From Jiangella anatolica (GTDB lineage Bacteria > Actinomycetota > Actinomycetes > Jiangellales > Jiangellaceae), in contig NZ_POTW01000011.1 in assembly GCF_003236295.1 (NCBI RefSeq), positions 1 through 64,000 of the forward strand: 64,000 nucleotides of DNA, given 5' to 3'. Shown piece by piece: positions 9,185-17,323 of this stretch. Position 1 is the stretch's first letter; the number at the start of each line of letters is the position of its first letter. The notes beneath the pieces are model-generated. The model was not told where the DNA came from and made no database searches. It saw only the letters and a program-made list of their open reading frames with translations. A program made the position numbers and the translations under genes.

Positions 9185-11549
9185 CCAGCGCGAGCGGCAC
9201 GATCAGCAGCAGCGCGAGCGCGGCCAGCGGCGCGACGTAGAGCAGGGGCGTCGTGTCGGCGACGTAGCGCCAGACGGTGCGGCCCAGCGCCAGCCCCAGC
9301 GGCACCCCGGCAGCCAGCCCGATCAGCGCGAGCAGGCTGGCCTGGGTGATGACGACGCCACGAGACTGCCAGCGGGTCATCCCGAGCGCCCGCAGCACCG
9401 CGACCTCCTGGCGGCGTCGGCGCACCGCGGTGGCCAGCGCATGGCCGACGGCGCCCAGCGCGAGCACCGCGAGGAACCCGGCGAGGAACACCGGCAGCGT
9501 GCGGACCTGCCGGATCTCGGCCAGCCGGCTGGGCGGGTCGGCCGGCATGACGATGCCGGTGACCGACTCCGGCGGCGCGCCCGTGGCCGCCGCGACCGCC
9601 TCGTCCAGCCGGGCGGCCACCGCCTCGGGGTCGGCGCCGGGGGTCAGCCCGAGCAGCAGCAGGTGGTACTTGAACGCCGGCGAGACGTCACTGTCGGGGT
9701 CGAACAGCGTGTCGTAGCCGTCACCGGTGACCCAGCCGCCGGTGACGTAGTTGTTGTGCGGCCCCTCCGGCACGAACGCCAGGCCGGTGACGGTGAGCTC
9801 GCGGTCGCCCGCGGTGCCGGACGCCGTCACGACGTCGCCGACGGCCACGCCCAGCGTGTCCGCGCTCCCCGGCGCCAGCGCCACGTCGCCCGGGTACTCC
9901 GGTGCCCGGCCCTCGACCATGACCGGCCGCAACGGCTCCGGCCCGGCCTGGTCCAGCGTGAACAGCGTGACCGGCCGGCTCTCGAGCCCCGCCACCGCGA
10001 CCCGGGTGTCGTTGACGACGCGCACGTCCGGGTCGGCGGCCATGACCTCCATGACCGTGTCGGTGGGCCCGAAGTCCTCGCCGTCGTCACCGGCGTACGA
10101 CACCAGTTCGTAGACCTGCCCGAACCGCTCCGGGTGACCAGCCGCGTCCTCGACACCGTCGGAGAACGTGAACGCCGCGATCACGCCGAGCACCCCGACG
10201 ACCGCGCCGACCAGCGCCGGGCGCACCGGCACCGCCTGCCGGCCACGGCCGGGCTCCAGCGCGAACCGGGCGCCGACCACCACCGGCACCGGCGCGCCGG
10301 CCCGCCGGGCGACGGCCGCGAGCGCCGACGCCCGGCCGCGTCGCGCCGTCCGGTCCGAGCGCAGCGCCAGCCGGGCCGCGAGGACGGCGCCGAGCGCGGC
10401 CAGCAACACGGTGACCGCGCCGATCCCGGCGAGCACCAGCGGGTCGACGTCCATGCCAGGCGCCGGCTCGTACAGCGCGGCGGTGCCGATCGGGAACCAT
10501 CGCGACGCCACCACCGCGCCGGCCGCGCCGAGCAGCGCGCCGAGCGCGGCCGCGACCACCGGGCCGGCCGCCGCGGCCAGGACGGCCTGCCGCACGGTCA
10601 TGCCCAGCGCCCGCACGACCTGCAGCTCGGCCGCCGACGACGCCGCGTACCGGGCCACCGCCTGGCCGACCAGGAAGATCGCCGCCGCGCCGGCGGCCAG
10701 CGCGAAGGCCTGCAGCGCGTCGGCCTCGAACCGGGTGACGTCGTTCAGGTGCCGGCCGTCCTCGGCGAGGTTCATGAAGTCGATGTCACCGCGCCCGGTG
10801 AGCTGCTGCAGGTCCGCCTTGAACGCCTGGACGTCCGCCTCGCCGCCGCGCAACCGGACCAGCGCGTTGAGCTCGCCCTCCCCCTTGGTGCCCATGAGGT
10901 TGTCGCGGTACTGCGCGAACAGCCCCGGCGACGGCGACAGCCCGCCCTCGGAGTCGCCGACGACGTCGCTGAACCAGGGCGACCGGATGATCCCCACGAC
11001 CGTGGCCTCGACGACCGGCCCGTCCGGCTCGGGCAGCGTCGTGGCGAACTTCAGCTCGTCCTGCGTCTCGGGCGAGAACAGCCGCAGCGTGACCGTGTCT
11101 CCGACGCCCAGCCCGTAGGTCTGCTCGAACGACCGGCTGACGACGACCTCGTCGGCCCGCGTGGGGTCGGGCAGCCGTCCGTCCAGGACGACCGGCCGCT
11201 CGATGGTCCGGAACACCTCGTCGTCACCGGGCGGGAAGCCGGCGGCGAACGAGTCCGGCGGCAGCCCGTCGACCACGTACGAGCCGGTCAGGCAGAACGT
11301 CGTCAGCGACTCGACCTCGGGCAGCGCCCGGACGGCGTCCCAGTCGAAGCCGGCCTGGTTCGGCAGCACGGCGATGGTGGCCGGCAGCGTCCGGTCGACC
11401 AGCCGGTCGAGCGCGGTGGCGCCGCGGCGCGCGCCGGACAGCGCCGTCATGACCGTCCCCGCCGCCAGCGCGACCAGCAGCGCCATCACCAGCAGCGAGC
11501 GCCATCGGCGCCGGGTGTCCAGCCGCAGCCAGGCGCGGACCGCCGTCAC
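9105..11549 (-). CDS. FtsX-like ABC permease, first tandem copy
   Basis: Permease of 814 residues, directly downstream of its ATPase. The GTG start overlaps the TGA of the ATPase gene (GTGA). It opens with MTAVRAWLRLDTRRRWRS and carries the first FtsX block near residues 265-400 (coupling motif LGMTVRQAVLAA) and the second near 690-810 (LRALGMTRWQSRGVV). It is probably the founding copy: it is the one next to the ATPase, and such ATPase plus about 800-residue permease pairs are common in actinomycetes. The next three genes look like serial duplicates. Role and substrate unknown. Confidence 0.9.
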   Translation of the reverse strand: MTAVRAWLRLDTRRRWRSLLVMALLVALAAGTVMTALSGARRGATALDRLVDRTLPATIAVLPNQAGFDWDAVRALPEVESLTTFCLTGSYVVDGLPPDSFAAGFPPGDDEVFRTIERPVVLDGRLPDPTRADEVVVSRSFEQTYGLGVGDTVTLRLFSPETQDELKFATTLPEPDGPVVEATVVGIIRSPWFSDVVGDSEGGLSPSPGLFAQYRDNLMGTKGEGELNALVRLRGGEADVQAFKADLQQLTGRGDIDFMNLAEDGRHLNDVTRFEADALQAFALAAGAAAIFLVGQAVARYAASSAAELQVVRALGMTVRQAVLAAAAGPVVAAALGALLGAAGAVVASRWFPIGTAALYEPAPGMDVDPLVLAGIGAVTVLLAALGAVLAARLALRSDRTARRGRASALAAVARRAGAPVPVVVGARFALEPGRGRQAVPVRPALVGAVVGVLGVIAAFTFSDGVEDAAGHPERFGQVYELVSYAGDDGEDFGPTDTVMEVMAADPDVRVVNDTRVAVAGLESRPVTLFTLDQAGPEPLRPVMVEGRAPEYPGDVALAPGSADTLGVAVGDVVTASGTAGDRELTVTGLAFVPEGPHNNYVTGGWVTGDGYDTLFDPDSDVSPAFKYHLLLLGLTPGADPEAVAARLDEAVAAATGAPPESVTGIVMPADPPSRLAEIRQVRTLPVFLAGFLAVLALGAVGHALATAVRRRRQEVAVLRALGMTRWQSRGVVITQASLLALIGLAAGVPLGLALGRTVWRYVADTTPLLYVAPLAALALLLIVPLALVAANLLAAWPSHRAASMRVGSVLRAE

Positions 11550-12271
11550 GGGGCGCGCTCCTCCATCACCGCCGGGCCCACCGGGCCCACCCGAACGCCG
11601 TCGTCGCCGTCGATGCGGCCGTCGCGCATGCGCACCACCCGGGACGCGCCGGCGGCGACGTCGGCGGAGTGGGTGACCATGAGGATGGTCTGGCCGTCGC
11701 CGTGCAGCCGGCGGAACAGCTCCAGGATCTCCGCGCCGCCCTCGCTGTCCAGCGCGCCGGTCGGCTCGTCAGCCAGCAGCACGGCCGGCTCGTTGACCAG
11801 CGCGCGGGCGATCGCCAGCCGCTGCCGCTGCCCGCCGGAGAGCACCGACGGCAGCTGCTCGGTGCGGTCGCCCAGGCCCAGCAGGTCGAGCAGGTCGCGG
11901 GCACGCGACTCCGCGGCCTTGCGACGGAGCCCGCCGAGGATCGCCGGCAGCGCGATGTTGTCCAGCGCCGAGACGCCCTCCAGCAGGTTGAAGAACTGGA
12001 ACACGATGCCGACGTGGTGCCGGCGGAACTTCGCCAGCCAGTTCTCGTCGCGCCCGCTCACCACGAGGTCGTCGACGACCACCTCGCCCTCGTCGGCCTG
12101 GTCCAGCCCGGCGAAGATGTTCAGCAGGGTCGACTTGCCGCAGCCCGACGGACCCATCAGCGCGACGAACTCGCCGCGCTCCACGGTCAGATCGACGCCG
12201 CGCAGCGCGCGGACCGGCGCCAGTTCCGCCTCGAAGGTGCGGCGGACGCCCAGGGCCTGCAGTGCGGTCAT
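11546..12271 (-). CDS. ABC transporter ATP-binding protein (LolD/MacB type)
   Basis: ATPase of 241 residues that powers the FtsX-type permeases downstream. Walker A GPSGCGKST (40-48), Q-loop VFQFFNLL, signature LSGGQRQR, Walker B VLLADEPTGALD and switch His in VTHS are all intact. The extra VSGRDENWLAKFRR segment before the Q-loop is typical of the LolD/MacB group. The ATG at 12271 is chosen because it overlaps the stop of the regulator-cyclase gene (ATGA); an in-frame start further up would lie inside that gene. It is the only ATPase seen for four permeases, so either the permeases pair in different combinations or several transporters share it. Confidence 0.95.
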   Translation of the reverse strand: MTALQALGVRRTFEAELAPVRALRGVDLTVERGEFVALMGPSGCGKSTLLNIFAGLDQADEGEVVVDDLVVSGRDENWLAKFRRHHVGIVFQFFNLLEGVSALDNIALPAILGGLRRKAAESRARDLLDLLGLGDRTEQLPSVLSGGQRQRLAIARALVNEPAVLLADEPTGALDSEGGAEILELFRRLHGDGQTILMVTHSADVAAGASRVVRMRDGRIDGDDGVRVGPVGPAVMEERAP

Positions 12272-13617
12272 CGGCTGTACTCCTCGATCTCGTCGGGCGC
12301 GTGGTCGGGTGCGATCACCCGGCACGCCGTCACCACCGCGTCACGGCCCTTGACCCGGACCGGGTCCAGCCGCTCGAATGTCCACGCTGGCGCGCCCACG
12401 GCGGTGGCCTCGCTGACGACCGTCGTTCCGGCCGGGCGGGCCAGGTCCTGCAGCCGCTGGGCCAGGTTCACGGTGTCTCCGACCAGCGTGTACTCCAGCC
12501 GCTCGTCGCTGCCGAGCAGCGCGGCGGCCACCTCGCCGGTGGACAGGCCGATGCCCATGCCGAACGGCTCGAGCCCTTCGGCCGCCCAGGCCGCGTCGAC
12601 GACCGCCTGCCGCCGGTGCATGTCCAGGGCGGCCTGCAGCGCCCGCTCGGCATGGTCCGCCTGCGGGAACGGCGCTCCGAAGACCGCCATCACAGCGTCG
12701 CCCACGTACTGCATCACGGTGCCCCCTTGGTCGAGGATGGCACCGTTCATGGCCCGGCGGTGGGCGTTCAGCTGACGAGCCAGCGTCGAGGGGTCGGACC
12801 GCTCGGCGATGCCGGAGTAGCCGCGCACGTCGGACATCAGCACGGTGACGACCAGCCGCTCGGTCCGGGCGACCGCGCCGGGGTCGTCGCGCAGCTTCTC
12901 CGCCAGCCCCGACGGCAGCAGCCGGCTCAGTGTCTCGCCCTGCTCCTCGCGCTGCAGGATCGCGGTGTGCAGCTTGCGCAGCCGCTCCAGCGCGCCGCGC
13001 ATGCCCTGGCTGGCGTCGCGCGCCAGGTGCAGGAACAGCTCCTCGACGGCGTGGTCGACGGCTTCGGGCGTGCTCTGCAGCGCGACCGCGATGGCCTTGA
13101 CGGCGCGTCCCTCGGCCACCATGGTGAGCAGCCGTTCCTCGTCGGCGGACAGCCCGGCTTCGCCCCGCGCCGGTGTCACCAGGGCCTGCACGATCTCCGG
13201 GTCCAGCATGGAACCCCCCGCCGCGACCTCGCGGACCGCCCGGGCCAGCCGGTCGCCGTCCGCCACCCGCTCCTTGAGCAAGTATGCGTAGCCGGCCGCC
13301 CCCTGGGCCAGCAGCGCGACAGCGTACTCCGGATCGTCGTACTGCGACAGCACCACGATCCCGGTGCCCGGGAGCCGCTTGCGGACCTCCTTGGCCGCCT
13401 CGATGCCCTCGTCGGCGAACCGCGGCGGCATCCGGATGTCGGTGACGACGACCTGCGGGCGGTGCTCGACGGCCTGTTCCACCAGGCTGTCGTAGTCCTC
13501 GGCCATCGCGACGACGTCGACGTCGCCGGCCACGCGCAACAGCGCCCGCACTCCTTCGCGGACGAGCAGGTTGTCGTCCGCAAGGAGCACGGTGATGCGC
13601 GCGCCGGTCGAGGTCAT
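12268..13617 (-). CDS. Response regulator fused to class III adenylate/guanylate cyclase
   Basis: Protein of 449 residues with three parts. A receiver domain (8-125) has the acidic pair Asp14/Asp15, phosphoacceptor Asp60 (VVVTDIRMP) and a LLKER lysine. A LuxR-like helix-turn-helix follows at about 155-200 (LSADEERLL, IAVALQSTPEAVDHAV), though it lacks some usual residues. A class III cyclase domain (about 250-435) has metal ligands Asp263 (LMSDVRGYS) and Asp307 (QYVGDAVMAVFG), and Asp381, Asn384 and Arg388 in YTLVGDTVNLAQR. The intact set predicts cAMP (or cGMP) synthesis controlled by phosphorylation. It heads the operon with the ABC transporter and a sensor kinase. AGGAG lies 12 nt before the ATG. 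A terminator hairpin separates it from the gene upstream. Confidence 0.92.
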   Translation of the reverse strand: MTSTGARITVLLADDNLLVREGVRALLRVAGDVDVVAMAEDYDSLVEQAVEHRPQVVVTDIRMPPRFADEGIEAAKEVRKRLPGTGIVVLSQYDDPEYAVALLAQGAAGYAYLLKERVADGDRLARAVREVAAGGSMLDPEIVQALVTPARGEAGLSADEERLLTMVAEGRAVKAIAVALQSTPEAVDHAVEELFLHLARDASQGMRGALERLRKLHTAILQREEQGETLSRLLPSGLAEKLRDDPGAVARTERLVVTVLMSDVRGYSGIAERSDPSTLARQLNAHRRAMNGAILDQGGTVMQYVGDAVMAVFGAPFPQADHAERALQAALDMHRRQAVVDAAWAAEGLEPFGMGIGLSTGEVAAALLGSDERLEYTLVGDTVNLAQRLQDLARPAGTTVVSEATAVGAPAWTFERLDPVRVKGRDAVVTACRVIAPDHAPDEIEEYSR

Positions 13618-13671
13618 GCGGATATGACACTCCTACCGGCGCGAACGCACCAGTGCGGCAGCCACCCGAAT

Positions 13672-13700
13672 GCGACGGGGTGCCAGCATCACCCCGTCGC
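13672..13700 (-). terminator. Hairpin terminator behind the 13706-14197 gene
   Basis: Perfect 11-bp inverted repeat (13672-13682 with 13690-13700) around a 7-nt loop, 5 nt after the stop of the minus-strand membrane gene. There is no clear T-run, as is common in actinomycetes. It should separate that gene from the regulator-cyclase operon, whose own promoter would then lie in 13618-13671; no convincing -35/-10 pair was found there. Confidence 0.7.
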
Positions 13701-13705
13701 CGTCG

Positions 13706-14197
13706 TCAGGTCATCCGGCCCGGGCCGCGGAACGTGGCCAGACCCACGATCCAGCCGGTGAACAGCCCGTACGTCGCGCCGCCGGCGGCCGCCTGGAACG
13801 CGCCGAGCGTCGTCGGGTCGCTGATGAAGATCGCCGCCAGCAGGCCGGCGACGGCGCCGGCGAAGATGTAGGCCGACCAGCCGGTGAGGAACTGGGCGGC
13901 GCCGCTGCGCTCGCGCGAGAGCCGCGGGCCGGTGAGCAGGGTCAGGAACACCGCGGTCAGCACGACCACGAGGATCGCCCGCAGCATGATCGCGAAGATG
14001 TCCCGGGCCGCGAGGTCGGCGTCGAAGTCCCAGGACGGCCAGGTGAGGAGGGTGAGGAACCAGTCGAGGGCGCCTGTCCCGTTCGCGTTGTCGCGGGCCC
14101 AGTCACCATACGGCGGACTGCCGAACACGAGGACCAGTACGAACGCCGCGATCACGCCGGCGGCGGTCGTCGTCCGATACCGCGTCAAGACTCCCAT
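13706..14197 (-). CDS. Hypothetical membrane protein
   Basis: Protein of 163 residues with four predicted membrane helices, at about 10-27, 68-86, 103-122 and 130-152. Two short acidic and aromatic stretches (PPYGDWARDNANG and WDFDADLAARD) lie between the first two helices, outside the membrane or just under it. The C-terminus GLATFRGPGRMT is positively charged and probably cytoplasmic. I do not recognise a family. It is followed by a strong hairpin and is divergent from the collagen-like gene, so it is probably a single-gene unit. Confidence 0.75.
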   Translation of the reverse strand: MGVLTRYRTTTAAGVIAAFVLVLVFGSPPYGDWARDNANGTGALDWFLTLLTWPSWDFDADLAARDIFAIMLRAILVVVLTAVFLTLLTGPRLSRERSGAAQFLTGWSAYIFAGAVAGLLAAIFISDPTTLGAFQAAAGGATYGLFTGWIVGLATFRGPGRMT

Positions 14198-14308
14198 ACA
14201 GGGAGGAATACCCCGAAGCGATCAAGGTCACACGGTGTGCCAGCACCCCTGCCGGCTTGCCTGTCTGCACCCTGCCCGCGCGATGCGCCGCTCCCTAGCG
14301 TTGAGGGC

Positions 14309-15013
14309 ATGTCGAAGCGAACGATCGCCCTCGTGACGGGCCTGAGCGCCGCGTTGCTGGCCGGGGCCGGCCTCGCCGGCGCGGCGGTCACCGCCGGCGA
14401 CGAGAGCATCCGGGCCTGCCGCAGCACGCTGACCGGCCTGGTCCGGCTGCCGTCCGGCACCCAGGCCTGCAACTCGCTGGAGACCGAGGTCCGCTGGAAC
14501 GTCCAAGGCCCGGCGGGTGCGCCGGGTCCCGCCGGCACGGACGGCGCCGACGGCGCTGCCGGCCCCGCCGGTCCCGCCGGTCCGCCCGGCCCGGCCGGAG
14601 GTGGCGGCCCGGCCGAGCCGCACACGACGTCCGTCGGCCGGCTCGTCGTCGACGGGCTCGACGGCGACAGCGTCCTACTCGGCTACGAGATCGGGGTCAC
14701 GGCCGATGACCGGCCGCACTTCACCCCGTTCACCGTCGTCCGGCCGGTCGACGAGCTGTCGCCCCAGTTGCTGGAGGCGGCCGCGACCGGCCATCACTTC
14801 CGCACCGCGACGATCAGCGTCTTCGACGACACCGGCGCGCCGGTCGAGTCGTACGAGCTGGCCGAGGTCACCGTCACCGGCCGGAACACCGAGGCGACCG
14901 GCGCCGCCGGAACGCCGCCGCGCGAGACCGTCACGCTCGGCTACACCCGCATCACCCACACCGTCGGCGCCGTCAGCACCTGCTTCGACGTCGTCCGCCA
15001 GAGCACCTGCTGA
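14309..15013 (+). CDS. Secreted collagen-like protein with Hcp-like C-terminal domain
   Basis: Protein of 234 residues. Residues 1-29 form a signal peptide (basic start, hydrophobic core, AGAA-V cleavage region). Residues 34-66 form a small module with two Cys and a W-N-V-Q-G-P motif that often precedes collagen-like repeats in actinomycetes. Ten Gly-X-Y triplets follow (67-97). Residues 108-222 resemble the T6SS Hcp tube protein in order and spacing: an FTVVRPVDELSPQLLEAAATG stretch, FRTATISVFD, YELAEVTVTG and ETVTLGYTRITHTV. The protein ends in a Cys pair (CFDVVRQSTC). The ATG follows GAGGG. No other T6SS gene is nearby, so this is an exported Hcp-fold protein, not a secretion machine. It lies 14 nt before the cyclic-nucleotide-binding gene and probably shares its transcript. 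Confidence 0.85.
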   Translation: MSKRTIALVTGLSAALLAGAGLAGAAVTAGDESIRACRSTLTGLVRLPSGTQACNSLETEVRWNVQGPAGAPGPAGTDGADGAAGPAGPAGPPGPAGGGGPAEPHTTSVGRLVVDGLDGDSVLLGYEIGVTADDRPHFTPFTVVRPVDELSPQLLEAAATGHHFRTATISVFDDTGAPVESYELAEVTVTGRNTEATGAAGTPPRETVTLGYTRITHTVGAVSTCFDVVRQSTC

Positions 15014-15027
15014 CCGGGGAGGAGATC

Positions 15028-16041
15028 ATGACCACCCGCATCGAGGCCACTGCCACCACACTCTCCTGGATCCCGTCCGAAGCGGTCACCGGGCTCACCC
15101 GGGCCGCGTTCGAGACCGGTTTCACCCACTACGACCCGCCGCCGCCCGACGTCGTCGACGACCTGGACCGGCTGCGCGCCGGCGATCGGTTCCGGTACGC
15201 GAACCTGCTGGCCGGCTGGGCCGAGGTCGAGGACGGCCGGATCGTCCGCGCCGGCTACGCCGACCGGTCCGGCGTGCTGATGGGGTCGACGACCGTGCGC
15301 ATCGGCCGGCTCGGCGCGACGTTCGCCGCGATCGCGCTGCCGGTGCTGCGCCGCGAGCCGGAGCTCCTCGCCGACGGCAGCGTCCGGCTGACCCAGACCT
15401 GCGGCGGCCGGACGGCGCTGCCGGCGCCCCGTGCGGTGCCGCACGCGCCGTTCGTCAAGCTGCAGTCCCCGCTGGTGTGGACGACGCTCTCGCTCACCAT
15501 CCACCCGGACGGCCGGTCCGAGCCGGGGCTGCCGGGCGCGAGCGCGTTCCCGCGGCACTGGGTCTACGACGACGCCGGCGCGCTGGCACTGAAGTCGGGG
15601 CTGACGGACTACTCGGCGTGGGCGGCGCACTCGTTCGGCGCCCGGACCCCGTGGGGCGACGAGGACTCGCCGGCGCTCACCGTCGAGGTCGAGAGCGCCG
15701 CGGAGCGGGTGCTGTCGCGGCTGCTGATGGGCGGCGCGGAGAAGCCGCGGATCCGCACGCTGGCCGCCGACGACCTGCTGACACTGCAGGGCGAGCCCGG
15801 CGACGAGCTCTACCTGCTGCTCGACGGCGTGCTGCGGGTCGAGGTCGACGGGCGCCGGCTGGCCGAGGTCGGCCCGGGCGCGGTGCTCGGCGAGCGGGCC
15901 GTCCTCGAAGGGGGCCGCCGGACGTCGACGCTGGCCGCCGTCACCCCGGTGCGGGTGGCCGTCGCGCCGTCGTCGGCGATCGACCGGGAGCGGCTGGCCG
16001 AGCTGGCCGGGTCGCACCGCCGGGAGGACGTGCCGGCGTGA
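15028..16041 (+). CDS. Cyclic-nucleotide-binding-domain protein
   Basis: Protein of 337 residues. The first 220 residues form a domain I cannot name; it contains YANLLAGWAEVEDGRIV and HPDGRSEPG and no membrane segment. Residues 235-320 are a Crp-type cyclic-nucleotide-binding domain with the phosphate-binding cassette LGERAVLEGGRRTST, where Glu289 and Arg298 match the residues that hold the ribose and phosphate of cAMP. There is no DNA-binding helix after it, so it is a sensor or allosteric protein, not a Crp-type activator. GGGGAGGAG lies just before the ATG, and the stop overlaps the next gene (GTGA). It probably acts with the MBL-fold hydrolase; a nearby cyclase could supply its ligand. 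Confidence 0.85.
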   Translation: MTTRIEATATTLSWIPSEAVTGLTRAAFETGFTHYDPPPPDVVDDLDRLRAGDRFRYANLLAGWAEVEDGRIVRAGYADRSGVLMGSTTVRIGRLGATFAAIALPVLRREPELLADGSVRLTQTCGGRTALPAPRAVPHAPFVKLQSPLVWTTLSLTIHPDGRSEPGLPGASAFPRHWVYDDAGALALKSGLTDYSAWAAHSFGARTPWGDEDSPALTVEVESAAERVLSRLLMGGAEKPRIRTLAADDLLTLQGEPGDELYLLLDGVLRVEVDGRRLAEVGPGAVLGERAVLEGGRRTSTLAAVTPVRVAVAPSSAIDRERLAELAGSHRREDVPA

Positions 16042-16868
16042 GGATCGTCCTGCATGGTGTCCGGGGGTCGACGCCGGCCCCCGGCGCCGCGTTCGTGCGG
16101 ACCGGCGGCCACACGTCGTGCGTCTCGGTGACCGTGCGGGACGAGCCGGCGCCCCGGCTGGTGCTCGATGCCGGCACCGGGCTGGCCAACCTGACGGCGC
16201 TACTGAGGGGCGCGCCGTACCGCGGCGACCTGGTGCTCAGCCACCTGCACTGGGACCACGTGCAGGGGCTGCCGTTCTTCCGCTCCGGCGACGTCGACGG
16301 CGCCGACGTGCGGCTGACGCTGCCGGCCCAGTCCGGCGCGTCGCCGTCGGTTCCGGGGTCGGCGGCGGCGCTGCTGCGCCGGGCGATGTCGCCGCCGCAC
16401 TTCCCGATCGGCCCGGACGGGCTGGCCGGCCGGTGGCGGTTCGACGCCCGCGACGCCGGCTGGTTCGCGGCCGGCGGCGCGCGGGTCCGGCTGGCCGACG
16501 TGCCGCACAAGGGCGGCCGGACGTTCGGGATCCGGGTGGAGGCCGACGGCGCCTCGTTCGCCTACCTCCCCGACCACGCCCTCGGCGCCGGCGACGGCCC
16601 CGCCACCGACCTCGTCCGCGGCGTCGACGTCCTCTTCCACGACGCCCAGTTCGCCGACGGAGAGCGCTACTGGGCCAAGGAGTACGGCCACTCCACCGTC
16701 GGCGACGCGGTCGCGCTGGCCGCCCGCGCCCGGGTCGGCCGGCTGGTGCTGATCCACCACGCCCCGGCCCGTCCGGACGACGAGGTCGACGAACTGGCCG
16801 CGACCCACGCCGCGGGAGCGCCCCTCCCCGTCACGGTCGGCCGGGAGGGCGACGCGCTGGAGCTGTGA
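16038..16868 (+). CDS. MBL-fold metallo-hydrolase, possible cyclic-nucleotide phosphodiesterase
   Basis: Protein of 276 residues of the RNase Z/PhnP-like beta-lactamase-fold group. It has GVRGSTPAPG at the N-terminus, the dinuclear zinc motif HLHWDH (69-74), a later DH (PDHALG), the HDAQF and GHST motifs and LVLIHHAPARPDDE near the end. These match a widespread family whose members act on phosphodiester bonds. The GTG start overlaps the stop of the cyclic-nucleotide-binding gene, so the two are made together. Degradation of a cyclic nucleotide is plausible from this context but is inference; other phosphoester or sulphur substrates are possible. Confidence 0.85.
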   Translation: MRIVLHGVRGSTPAPGAAFVRTGGHTSCVSVTVRDEPAPRLVLDAGTGLANLTALLRGAPYRGDLVLSHLHWDHVQGLPFFRSGDVDGADVRLTLPAQSGASPSVPGSAAALLRRAMSPPHFPIGPDGLAGRWRFDARDAGWFAAGGARVRLADVPHKGGRTFGIRVEADGASFAYLPDHALGAGDGPATDLVRGVDVLFHDAQFADGERYWAKEYGHSTVGDAVALAARARVGRLVLIHHAPARPDDEVDELAATHAAGAPLPVTVGREGDALEL

Positions 16869-16869
16869 G

Positions 16870-17289
16870 CTACTGGATGCCGTGGCGGCGCAGGATCGCC
16901 TCGATGTCGTCCAGCTCCGGGTCGCCGGCGGCGGCCTGCTGCTTCCTGCCCTTCTTCGGGCCGGCGTCGACCGCGCCCTTCGGGGCGGGACCGGACTCGC
17001 CGACGGCGGAGGGCTTGGCCGAGCCCTTCGGGACCTCGAGCTTCTGGCCGGCCGCGAACAGCAGGCCGGCGACCGCGAGCATGCCGACACCGATCCAGGC
17101 CATCGGCGAGAGCACCAGGCCCACGACGAAGCCGACGATGCCGATGGCGGAGGCGCCCATGAGCAGGAAGCCGCCGGCCGCCATCTGCAGCGAGGCCGCC
17201 CAGCCCTTGGCGCGTGCCTGGCGCACGGACAGCACGACCAGCCCGAGGCCCAGCGCGGCTACGGCAATCTCGATCGCATCGGTGAACAC
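16870..17289 (-). CDS. Small conserved actinobacterial membrane protein
   Basis: Protein of 139 residues. Hydrophobic helices at about 5-22, 32-56 and 60-82, then a flexible Lys/Ala/Pro-rich tail and a conserved-looking acidic end, DPELDDIEAILRRHGIQ. The end looks like a docking or interaction motif. It is convergent with the MBL-hydrolase gene (stops 1 nt apart) and lies 34 nt downstream of truA on the same strand, so it may be the last gene of the rpoA-rplQ-truA transcript. Function unknown. Confidence 0.8.
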   Translation of the reverse strand: MFTDAIEIAVAALGLGLVVLSVRQARAKGWAASLQMAAGGFLLMGASAIGIVGFVVGLVLSPMAWIGVGMLAVAGLLFAAGQKLEVPKGSAKPSAVGESGPAPKGAVDAGPKKGRKQQAAAGDPELDDIEAILRRHGIQ

Positions 17290-17323
17290 TCCTCCAGGCT
17301 ACGCGGCCGAGCCCGTTTTGCCC

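Noticed and set aside
4463..12353. Long plus-strand frames opposite the FtsX permease genes
   Set aside because: Repetitive His/Arg/Gln-rich translations that come from the reverse reading of permease codons; no start signals or known motifs.
14500..14610. Short-period DNA repeat that looks like a repeat array
   Set aside because: It encodes the Gly-X-Y collagen-like stretch; there are no spacers as in a CRISPR array.
14309..15013. Sign of a type VI secretion system
   Set aside because: Only the Hcp-like fold is seen, with a Sec signal peptide. No sheath, baseplate or ClpV gene is present in the window.
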